Made by a program: the position numbers and the translations under genes. A DNA stretch of 64,000 nucleotides, from positions 2,356,001-2,420,000 of the forward strand of contig NZ_CP115671.1 of NCBI RefSeq assembly GCF_027886425.1. Direction: 5' to 3'. This document shows positions 53,982 to 62,123 of this stretch, piece by piece. The stretch's first letter is position 1. Every line of letters starts with the position of its first letter. The stretch is from Brevundimonas vesicularis (lineage in GTDB: Bacteria > Pseudomonadota > Alphaproteobacteria > Caulobacterales > Caulobacteraceae). Below the pieces are notes generated by a model that saw only the letters and a list, made by a program, of their open reading frames with translations, searched no databases and was not told the DNA's origin.

Positions 53982-54455
53982 GTGTCACCCGACGACCTTC
54001 CGCATGATCTTCAAGACGGCCTGATCGCCGTCGGCGAGGCCGCGCGCGACCTGCGCGAGCCGTGGTGGATCTTCGGCGGGGCGGCCATGGCGCTCTATGG
54101 CCTGACCGACATCCATGTGCCCGACATCGACGTGCTGTGCGCGCCGCGTGATGCGCGCAGCCTGCTGGGCGCGTTGGGCGGCGTGGTGATACCCGATCCG
54201 GGCGAAGGTCTGTTCCGCTCCGCCGTCTTCGGGCGCGCGCCGGATCAGCCGATCCTGGTCGAGGTCATGGCCGATCTGGAGACACGCGACGGCGGCGACT
54301 GGACGCCAGTCGCCTTCGGCTCGCGTCGCCGCGTTTTCGTTGAGGACACGCCCCTGTTCGTCCCGGACATCCGGGACCACATCGCCCTGTATCGCCTGTT
54401 CGGCCGCCCCAAGGATCTGGCGCGCGTCGAACAGCTTGAACGACTGATCGCCTGA
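53982..54455 (+). CDS. Nucleotidyltransferase-fold protein of unknown function
   Basis: The 157-residue protein resembles minimal nucleotidyltransferases of the AbiEii/MNT type: WWIFGGAAMALYGLTDIHVPDIDVLC (about residues 28-53) has the G-G and D-x-D catalytic pattern, a later ILVEVMAD supplies a possible third acid, and the end HIALYRLFGRPKDLARVEQLERL fits. No toxin partner is visible, so a toxin-antitoxin role is not supported. The GTG at 53982 is the only good start. Its stop TGA abuts the tgt ATG (TGAATG), so the two genes are probably translated together. Confidence 0.76.
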   Translation: MSPDDLPHDLQDGLIAVGEAARDLREPWWIFGGAAMALYGLTDIHVPDIDVLCAPRDARSLLGALGGVVIPDPGEGLFRSAVFGRAPDQPILVEVMADLETRDGGDWTPVAFGSRRRVFVEDTPLFVPDIRDHIALYRLFGRPKDLARVEQLERLIA

Positions 54456-55568
<1,113 letters not shown>

Positions 55569-55571
55569 CGC

Positions 55572-56111
55572 CTAAGGGTGCGGTCTGAACCAGCTGGGCG
55601 CCGCCGGCGGTGCGCAGTTCCGCTGCATACCCATGCCCTTCAGAAAGGCGCGGCGCATCCGGCCGGACTGGATGGCCGATTGAACGTGCTTTGAGTGCTG
55701 TTCAGCGCCGCTCAGCCGGCGGATCCAGTTGCGACCGGGAATAAAGTCGGTCGTCGTGTCACGAATGGCGTTCAGCGCCGCCCTGGCCGCCGCATCCGCC
55801 GCCCGCTCGCTGAGATAGGAGCCGTCCTGACGCGGCGGTTCGTCCGTATCGGGTCCCAGCGCCTCGTCCAACCGTGCGACTTCTGCGCCGATGGTCGTGC
55901 ACTGATTCAGATTGCGCAGGTCGTAGGGATTGGCTTCGGCTTGCAGCAGCACCGTCGGGATCATCTGACGACGCAGGTTGAAGTCTTCCAGCGGCGCCGT
56001 CGCCGCCGCCGCAAAGCCCGCCCCGACCTGTTCGCCGCCGCCCATCGCCGACCGACCGGCATTGCAACCGGAAAGCGCAACAAGACTGACTGCGAGAAGA
56101 AGGCGTTTCAT
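55572..56111 (-). CDS. Hypothetical lipoprotein
   Basis: The 179-residue protein begins with a clear lipobox (VALSGC, Cys about residue 16). The mature part is helical and charged, with LNQCTTIGAEVARLDEALGPDTDE (about residues 68-91) and a basic C-terminal region (WIRRLSGAEQHSKHVQSAIQSGRMRRAFLKG). I recognise no family; similar lipoproteins of unknown role are common in Caulobacterales. It is convergent with tgt (3 bp apart). Confidence 0.72.
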   Translation of the reverse strand: MKRLLLAVSLVALSGCNAGRSAMGGGEQVGAGFAAAATAPLEDFNLRRQMIPTVLLQAEANPYDLRNLNQCTTIGAEVARLDEALGPDTDEPPRQDGSYLSERAADAAARAALNAIRDTTTDFIPGRNWIRRLSGAEQHSKHVQSAIQSGRMRRAFLKGMGMQRNCAPPAAPSWFRPHP

Positions 56112-56223
56112 GGGTTGGCTTAGACCACGCCTAGGCTGGCGATTAAAGCGTAGCGGCGGAAGCGGTCGGTAACGAAGAATTCTCTGATTTTAGGTCACTT
56201 TGACCGGTCGTTGGAGTTCGGTC

Positions 56224-58653
56224 GTGCCTTACATCGCCAAGAGCCTGGAAGCCCTGGACGCCCCTGCTGGTCCGTTCCAACGTCTTACGGAACTGGCCTG
56301 CACGGTTTTCGATGCGCCCGCCGCCGTCGTCACCCTGGTCAGCGGCGACAACGCCGTCCTGTGGTGCAGCGATCGTGAACTGGTTCGAAGCCTGCCGCGC
56401 GAACGCACTCTCGGCGACCGTCTGCTGCGCCAGGGCAAGGGCGCCGTCCTGGTGGTCGAAGACGGCCTGGCGGACCCCGCAGCGCGCAATCATTTCCTGG
56501 TGGCGCCCCCCTACAATCTGCGTTTCTACGCCGGCGTGACGATCTGCGGCCCGGACGGTCAGCCGCTGGGCGCGTTCGGCGTCATGGATCGCAAACCCCG
56601 CCCTCACCCCTCCGACGCCCAGATCGCAACGCTGCGAACCTTGGGCGCCATGGCCGAAGACATCATCGCGTCGTTGGAAGTCGGTCGCGTCAGCGATGAG
56701 CGCCACGGCACGCTGGAGCTGATTGAAAACATGGCCGGGGTCGGTCATTGGCGGTTGGAACTGGCCAGCGGCAAGGTCCACTGGTCCGACGAAGTGTTCC
56801 GCATCCACGGTCTAGATCGCAAAACCTTCGATCCGCAGGTCGATTCGGCCATCGATCGCTATCACCCCGACGACAGGCCCGGATTGTTGGTGGCGATCGC
56901 ACACTCGGCCGAAACCGGCGATGGCTACAAAATGCGTCTTCGGCTGATCCGCGCCGATGGCGAGGAGCGTGCGGTTCTGACCCAGGCGCGCGCCGAACGT
57001 GACGACGCCGGGGTCGTGAAGGTCCTTTACGGCGTGTTTCAGGACATCACAGACCAGCAGGCCCAGATCGCCCGCGCTCAGCGTGACGAGGCGCGCTATC
57101 GGCTATTGGCTGAAAACGTTGGCGACGTGATCACCCGCGTTCGCCCGGACGGCACCAGCAAATACATCTCGCCGGCGATCGAAAGCCTGCTCGGCTGGAC
57201 CACCGAAGAGATGAACGGCCGGCCCATGGACTATGTCCATCCTGATGATCGGGAGATGGTGACCCGGGCCGTGCTGGGAACCATCCACACCAAGGAGCCG
57301 TGCCGGCTGGAGCACCGCGCCCTTCATCGCGACGGGTCGATCGTCTGGGTCGAATGCACCTTCCGCGCCCTTGCTGCCGAAACGGGCAAGCCGTCGGAGG
57401 TGGTGGTGGTCATCCGCGACATGACGGATCGCAAGATCCTGGCGGACGAACTGGTCACCGCGCGCGACCGGGCCGAGGCGGCGGCGGCCGCCAAGAGCGA
57501 GTTCCTGGCCAATATGAGCCATGAACTGCGCACGCCTCTGACCAGCGTCATCGGCTTTTCGAACCTGCTGAAGGCCAGCGAGGCCTTGCCCGAGGCCGAG
57601 AAGGGCTATGTCGCGCGCATCGCCACGGCCAGCGAAGCCCTGCTGTCGGTCATCAACGACGTGTTGGACTATTCCAAGCTCGAAGCCGGCATGATCGAGC
57701 TGGAGCCGCAGCGGTTCGACCCGGCCGCCCTGGCGCACGAGACGGTCCAGATGATGGAGGCCCAGTGTCTGGCCAAGGGTCTGGCGCTGCACGTCAACTT
57801 GTCGCCGGACATGCCGGATCGCCTGATGGGCGACCAGGCCCGTCTTCGACAGATCCTGCTCAACCTGCTGGGCAATGCCGTGAAGTTCACCAGCCAGGGC
57901 TCGGTCAGTCTGTCGGTCGGCGGAGCTTTGGAGGCAAACGGCGCATGGCGTCTGACGGCCGAGGTGACCGATACCGGCATCGGCATGAGCCCCCAGACCC
58001 AGGCCCATCTGTTCGAACGTTTCTCGCAGGCGGATCGGTCGACGACCCGGCTCTACGGCGGCACCGGCCTTGGGCTCGCGATCTCGCGGCGACTGGCGCG
58101 GGCGATGGACAGCGACATCGTCGTCACGAGCCAGCCCGGCCTGGGATCGACGTTCAAGGTGACCGTCCCGCTGCACATCGCCGAGGGCGGATCGGAGGCC
58201 GAGGGACCGCGCCTCAGCGTGATGCCCGAGGGCCGCGTGTTGATCGCCGACGACGCACCGGCCAACCGCGAACTGATCAGCGTCATCCTTGTCGGCATGG
58301 GACTGGAGGTCGCTACCGCCAGCGATGGGGCCGAAGCGGTGCATGCGGTGCAGTCCGAAGTCTACGACCTCGTCCTGATGGATATGCAGATGCCGGTCAT
58401 GGACGGCCTGACGGCCACGCGTGAGATTCGCCGTATCGAGCAGGGCGGCGGACGCCGACTGCCGATCATCGCCCTGTCCGCCAATGTTCAGCCGGACCAG
58501 ATCCAGCTGTGTCGCGACGCCGGCATGGACGACCACCTGGCCAAGCCGCTGCAACTGCCGGCCCTGGTCGCCACCCTGTCGAAGTATCTCGACAAGTCGA
58601 ACGCTCCGATCGCGGCAGATGCGACTGCGCCGGGTCGCTTTGCGACCCACTAA
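56224..58653 (+). CDS. Hybrid histidine kinase (GAF-PAS-PAS-HisKA-HATPase-REC)
   Basis: The 809-residue sensor kinase begins at GTG 56224, which has GGAG seven bases upstream; an earlier in-frame TTG at 56200 lacks one. Order: GAF (about 10-150), PAS with WRLELASGKVHWSDEVFRIHG (about 165-275), a second PAS with RLLAENVGDVITRVRPDG (about 290-405), and HisKA with SHELRTPL (His433). The HATPase has NLLGNAVKFT and GTGLGLAISRRLA, and the C-terminal receiver has its phospho-acceptor Asp720 in VLMDMQMPVMDG. No membrane helix is seen, so it is cytosolic. No partner response regulator is adjacent. Confidence 0.94.
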   Translation: MPYIAKSLEALDAPAGPFQRLTELACTVFDAPAAVVTLVSGDNAVLWCSDRELVRSLPRERTLGDRLLRQGKGAVLVVEDGLADPAARNHFLVAPPYNLRFYAGVTICGPDGQPLGAFGVMDRKPRPHPSDAQIATLRTLGAMAEDIIASLEVGRVSDERHGTLELIENMAGVGHWRLELASGKVHWSDEVFRIHGLDRKTFDPQVDSAIDRYHPDDRPGLLVAIAHSAETGDGYKMRLRLIRADGEERAVLTQARAERDDAGVVKVLYGVFQDITDQQAQIARAQRDEARYRLLAENVGDVITRVRPDGTSKYISPAIESLLGWTTEEMNGRPMDYVHPDDREMVTRAVLGTIHTKEPCRLEHRALHRDGSIVWVECTFRALAAETGKPSEVVVVIRDMTDRKILADELVTARDRAEAAAAAKSEFLANMSHELRTPLTSVIGFSNLLKASEALPEAEKGYVARIATASEALLSVINDVLDYSKLEAGMIELEPQRFDPAALAHETVQMMEAQCLAKGLALHVNLSPDMPDRLMGDQARLRQILLNLLGNAVKFTSQGSVSLSVGGALEANGAWRLTAEVTDTGIGMSPQTQAHLFERFSQADRSTTRLYGGTGLGLAISRRLARAMDSDIVVTSQPGLGSTFKVTVPLHIAEGGSEAEGPRLSVMPEGRVLIADDAPANRELISVILVGMGLEVATASDGAEAVHAVQSEVYDLVLMDMQMPVMDGLTATREIRRIEQGGGRRLPIIALSANVQPDQIQLCRDAGMDDHLAKPLQLPALVATLSKYLDKSNAPIAADATAPGRFATH

Positions 58654-58670
58654 CCCAAGTCCCAGACAGC

Positions 58671-58694
58671 AAAAAGCCCGCCGAAGCGGGCTTT
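58671..58694. terminator. Bidirectional terminator between the kinase and tRNA-Lys
   Basis: GCCCGC and GCGGGC pair around CGAA. On the minus strand the stem is followed by TTTTT, so it ends the tRNA transcript; on the plus strand TTT gives a weaker terminator for the kinase. Confidence 0.8.
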
Positions 58695-58697
58695 AAA

Positions 58698-58774
58698 TGG
58701 TACGTCCTCTCGGGCTCGAACCGAGGACCCTCTGATTAAAAGTCAGATGCTCTAACCAACTGAGCTAAGGACGC
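58698..58774 (-). tRNA. tRNA-Lys (anticodon TTT)
   Basis: The 77-nt cloverleaf reads on the minus strand with a seven-pair acceptor (GCGTCCT with AGGACGT, one G-T pair), the D arm AGCTCAGTTGGTTAGAGC, an anticodon loop CTTTTAA between TCTGA and TCAGA, and the T arm GGTTCGAGCC. The anticodon is TTT, for lysine. The 3' CCA is encoded. Confidence 0.96.
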
Positions 58775-58820
58775 ACCGCGCGACGTCCGGGCTGGCCCGA
58801 ACCGTCGAAGGGCGCCTTCT

Positions 58821-58844
58821 GTTGTAATCCGGCCTTCCGGTCAA
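58821..58844 (-). promoter_or_regulatory. Putative sigma-70 promoter for tRNA-Lys
   Basis: On the minus strand TTGACCG is followed after nine bases by ATTACAAC, close to the Caulobacter housekeeping consensus TTGACGS-N10-14-GCTANAWC. A start site near 58814 would leave a 40-nt tRNA leader. Confidence 0.4.
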
Positions 58845-58868
58845 GACCCGGTCTGCTACTCATTGGGC

Positions 58869-59951
58869 ATGAAACCGTTAAATGGCGTCCGCATCATCGA
58901 ATTCGACGGCTTGGGTCCGGTCACCTTCGCCGGAATGATGCTGGCGGACCTGGGGGCGGAGGTGGTGCGGCTGACGCGCGACGCCTCGGCCGGACCGGCG
59001 GTTTTCGACGAGGTCGGAGGCGAGGTGCTGCATCGGGGACGAGCGGCCGTTCCGGTCGATCTGAAATCACCGGCCGATCGCGAGCGCATCCTGCAGCTGA
59101 TCGATGGGGCCGACGCGGTGATTGAAGGTTTTCGACCCGGCGTCATGGAGCGGCTGGGCTATGGTCCCGACGCCCTCCAGGCGCGAAAGCCCGCGCTGGT
59201 GTTTGGACGCGTGACGGGGTGGGGCCAGACGGGGCCGCTAGCGAATGTAGTCGGGCATGATCTGAACTACATCGGCCTGTCCGGAGTGTTGCATGCCATG
59301 GGCGAGGCGGATCATCCGCCCTCCCCGCCGTTGAACCTGGTCGGAGATTACGGCGGCGGGGCCATGCTGCTGGTGGTCGGAGTGCTGGCCGCGCTGGTGG
59401 AGGCTAGGTCAACGGGCAAGGGACGCGTGGTGGACGCCGCCATGACGGACGGGGCGGCTCTGCTGGGCGGTCTGTTCCAGGCCTTGCGGGGTCGGGGGCT
59501 GTGGAGCGACCGGCGCGGAGCCAACCTGCTGGACGGGGGCGCGCCCTTCTATCGCTGCTACGCCTGTCGCGACGGCGGGTTCGTGGCGGTGGCGGCGCTG
59601 GAGCCGCGTTTCTACGCTGCGCTGCTGGCCGGCCTGGAGATCGATCCGGCTGACGCGGTTCAATACGACATCGCCGCCTGGCCGGCCCTGCAAGCGCGGT
59701 TTGCGGCCTTATTCGCAAGCAGAGACCGCGATGACTGGAGCGCCCATTTCGCCGGGACGGAAGCCTGCGTCACGCCCGTGCTGAGCCTGGCCGAGGCGCC
59801 GGATCATCCGCACAATCAGGCGCGTGGAACATACCACAGCGGCCTGCCGCAACCCGCGCCCCGTTTCGACGGCGTAGTTGCTGCGCCCTCCCCCAAGTCC
59901 GAACTGACCTTGGATCAAATGGTCACAAAATGGTCCGATCACGCAGGATGA
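58869..59951 (+). CDS. CaiB/BaiF CoA-transferase family, alpha-methylacyl-CoA racemase-like
   Basis: The 360-residue protein matches the alpha-methylacyl-CoA racemase branch of the family: VTGWGQTGPLANVVGHDLNYIGLSGVL with His130 and NLVGDYGGGAMLLVVG with Asp160 are the two catalytic residues, and AALEPRFYAAL (about residues 241-251) holds the third acid. The ATG at 58869 is preceded only by weak purines; a TTG two codons earlier is possible. The racemase would process branched-chain fatty acyl-CoA. It stands alone, with no pathway genes adjacent. Confidence 0.9.
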   Translation: MKPLNGVRIIEFDGLGPVTFAGMMLADLGAEVVRLTRDASAGPAVFDEVGGEVLHRGRAAVPVDLKSPADRERILQLIDGADAVIEGFRPGVMERLGYGPDALQARKPALVFGRVTGWGQTGPLANVVGHDLNYIGLSGVLHAMGEADHPPSPPLNLVGDYGGGAMLLVVGVLAALVEARSTGKGRVVDAAMTDGAALLGGLFQALRGRGLWSDRRGANLLDGGAPFYRCYACRDGGFVAVAALEPRFYAALLAGLEIDPADAVQYDIAAWPALQARFAALFASRDRDDWSAHFAGTEACVTPVLSLAEAPDHPHNQARGTYHSGLPQPAPRFDGVVAAPSPKSELTLDQMVTKWSDHAG

Positions 59952-59966
59952 CCGACGCAGATTTCG

Positions 59967-59989
59967 GCGCTAAGGGAACAGCTTAGCGC
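59967..59989. repeat. Perfect 8-bp intergenic hairpin
   Basis: GCGCTAAG and CTTAGCGC are separated by seven bases, 16 bp after the racemase-like stop. There is no T-run, so it is a stabilising or processing hairpin rather than a clear terminator. Confidence 0.5.
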
Positions 59990-60024
59990 GACAGGCGTTT
60001 GGTCGGCGGAGACCGGGGACTTTC

Positions 60025-60288
60025 ATGACACGCTCGATTTTTGTCTTGGCCGCCGCCGCTAGCGTGCTCGCGTTGTCGGCCTGCGACGACCGTCCTTCGC
60101 GCTCGGACGACGACTATCGAGAGATGTCGGTCGAGCCGGCGCCTCCGCCGGTCAAGGAAGACACTCCCCCGCCTGCGCCAGAGGTTCAGGACCCGACGCC
60201 CACGCCCCCGCCGTCGACGACGCTTCCGCCTGAGGAACGCACGTCTGAACAGTCGGTCCAGCCCGAGAGCGAGACGCTGTTCTACTGA
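60025..60288 (+). CDS. Small proline-rich lipoprotein
   Basis: The 87-residue protein has a lipoprotein signal (LALSAC, Cys20), then a short acidic stretch (DDRPSRSDDDYREM) and a proline/threonine/glutamate-rich tail, probably disordered in the periplasm. GGGGA precedes the ATG. It lies 38 bp upstream of tamA on the same strand and may be co-transcribed; no function is known. Confidence 0.78.
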   Translation: MTRSIFVLAAAASVLALSACDDRPSRSDDDYREMSVEPAPPPVKEDTPPPAPEVQDPTPTPPPSTTLPPEERTSEQSVQPESETLFY

Positions 60289-60326
60289 CGAACAGGTTTG
60301 CCGGGGGGCGTCCTTTTGACGAAAGA

Positions 60327-62123
60327 TTGAGTTTGACGTTCAGGCCTACCCTGCTGGTCGCCCTCGCGGCGTTTTCGGCCTGCGCCCATGCAGCGGCGGC
60401 GGAACCCCGCGCGCAGATCCGGGGCGACATGGACGGCGATCTGCGGCGGGCGCTGGAGCGGGCCGTGGGCGAGGTGGACGGCGCGCCGGCCAGCCGCTTC
60501 GAGGCGCGTCGTCGCGCCGAGAGCGCCGTGACCTCGGCGACCGCCCTGCTGCGGTCCGAAGGCTACTATCAACCGGTCGTCGAAGACATCGTCGAGGGCG
60601 AGGAGACGCCGATCGCGGTGGTTTCGGTCGAACCGGGGCGCCGTTTCCTGCTGACCGTCCCGACGATCCAGTGGGCCGACCCCGCGCCTGAGGCCGAGGC
60701 GGCGGACAAGGCCAAGACTGCGATCGCGCTGAAGGCGGGCGATCCAGGTAGAGCGGCAGACGTCATATCCGGCGAAGGTCGGGCCGTGGCGGCGTTGGTA
60801 CGTGACGGCTATGCCGACGCCAAGGCCAATCCGCGCCGTGTCGTGGTGGATCACGCGGCCTTCACCGTCGCGCCCGAGTATCGCATCGCCTCCGGCGCGC
60901 TGGTGCGTCTGGACGGCGTGCGCCTGACCAGCCAGGGCCGCACCAATCCCGCCTGGGTGGCGGGCCTGGCGCCGTGGAACGAGGGCGATCGCTACGATCC
61001 CGAGATGGTCGCGGAGCTAGAACGCCGGCTGCTGGACACCGGCGTCTATGACGGCGTCAGCGTCGCGCTGTCGCCGCTGGACCAGATCACCGCCGACGGT
61101 CATCGCCCGGTCGTGGTCAGCCTGCAAGACCGCCCCCGTCGCGTGCTGGAGGCCGGCGCCACCTGGTCAACGGCCGAGGGCGCGGGCGTGGACGTGATCC
61201 AGACCCGCTACAACCGCTTCGGCCGCGCCGACACCCTGAGGCTTGAAGCGCGACTGGCCGACATCGACAGCCGGATCGGCGCCGACCTGTCCCTGCCCCA
61301 CTGGCGCCGACCCGGCCGGACGCTGAAGCTGGGCGCGGCGGTCGTAAACGAAGACACCGACGCCTATCTGCGCACCGCCGTGGTTCTGTACGCCGACCTG
61401 CAACAGCGGATCGGCAAGACCTCCTATTTCAACTACGGAATCGGGCTGGACGCCGGGCGCTACAGCGAGACTCGCTACGACTTCACCACCCTGCCCCCGC
61501 AGCGCGTGACCTTCGACCGCGATCTAGCGATCATCACCGCGCGGACCAGCGCCTATATCGACCGCTCCAATGATCCGCTGAACCCGACCAAGGGCTGGCG
61601 GGTCAATCTGGCGGTTCAGCCGACGGCGGTGACCGGCGAGAGCAACATCCTGTTCCTGCGCACCGAAACGCAAGGCACCGCCTACTTCCCCGTCGCGGGT
61701 GATCGCACCATCCTGGCCGGGCGCATGAAGATCGGCTCTATCGTCGGCGGCAGCGAGCTGAACGTGCCGGCCGACCGTCTGTTCTATTCCGGCGGCGGCG
61801 GTTCGGTGCGGGGCTATTCGTACCAGAACGTCAATCCGCAGCTGCCGGACGGCACGCCGCGGGGCGGTCTGTCGCTGTTCGAAACCTCGTTCGAGGTGCG
61901 CCAGTCGATCGGTCAGAGCTTCCAGGCAGTCGCCTTCGTCGATGCCGGGTCCGTGGGCTTCCAGGAGACGCCGAACCTGACCAACATGCGCTACGGCGCG
62001 GGCGTGGGGGTGCGCTACATGCTGCCGTTCGGACCGATCCGGGCGGATGTCGCCATGCCGCTGAACAAGCGTGAGGGCGATTCCGCCTTCCAGATCTACA
62101 TCAGCATCGGGCAGGCGTTTTGA
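60327..62123 (+). CDS. tamA: Translocation and assembly module protein TamA-like (Omp85 family)
   Basis: The 598-residue outer-membrane protein has a signal peptide (to about residue 26), three POTRA-like repeats (about 35-270) and a 16-strand Omp85 barrel that ends with VRYMLPFGPIRADVAMPLNKREGDSAFQIYISIGQAF. The conserved RGY-type lid motif appears as VRGYSYQNVNPQ. It helps autotransporters and similar proteins insert into the outer membrane together with the TamB-like protein that follows. The TTG start at 60327 has a weak ribosome binding site. Confidence 0.9.
   Translation: MSLTFRPTLLVALAAFSACAHAAAAEPRAQIRGDMDGDLRRALERAVGEVDGAPASRFEARRRAESAVTSATALLRSEGYYQPVVEDIVEGEETPIAVVSVEPGRRFLLTVPTIQWADPAPEAEAADKAKTAIALKAGDPGRAADVISGEGRAVAALVRDGYADAKANPRRVVVDHAAFTVAPEYRIASGALVRLDGVRLTSQGRTNPAWVAGLAPWNEGDRYDPEMVAELERRLLDTGVYDGVSVALSPLDQITADGHRPVVVSLQDRPRRVLEAGATWSTAEGAGVDVIQTRYNRFGRADTLRLEARLADIDSRIGADLSLPHWRRPGRTLKLGAAVVNEDTDAYLRTAVVLYADLQQRIGKTSYFNYGIGLDAGRYSETRYDFTTLPPQRVTFDRDLAIITARTSAYIDRSNDPLNPTKGWRVNLAVQPTAVTGESNILFLRTETQGTAYFPVAGDRTILAGRMKIGSIVGGSELNVPADRLFYSGGGGSVRGYSYQNVNPQLPDGTPRGGLSLFETSFEVRQSIGQSFQAVAFVDAGSVGFQETPNLTNMRYGAGVGVRYMLPFGPIRADVAMPLNKREGDSAFQIYISIGQAF

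Noticed and set aside
53982..54455. Toxin-antitoxin module
   Set aside because: The nucleotidyltransferase-fold gene has no adjacent partner of the kind found in MNT/HEPN or AbiE systems; the next gene is tgt.
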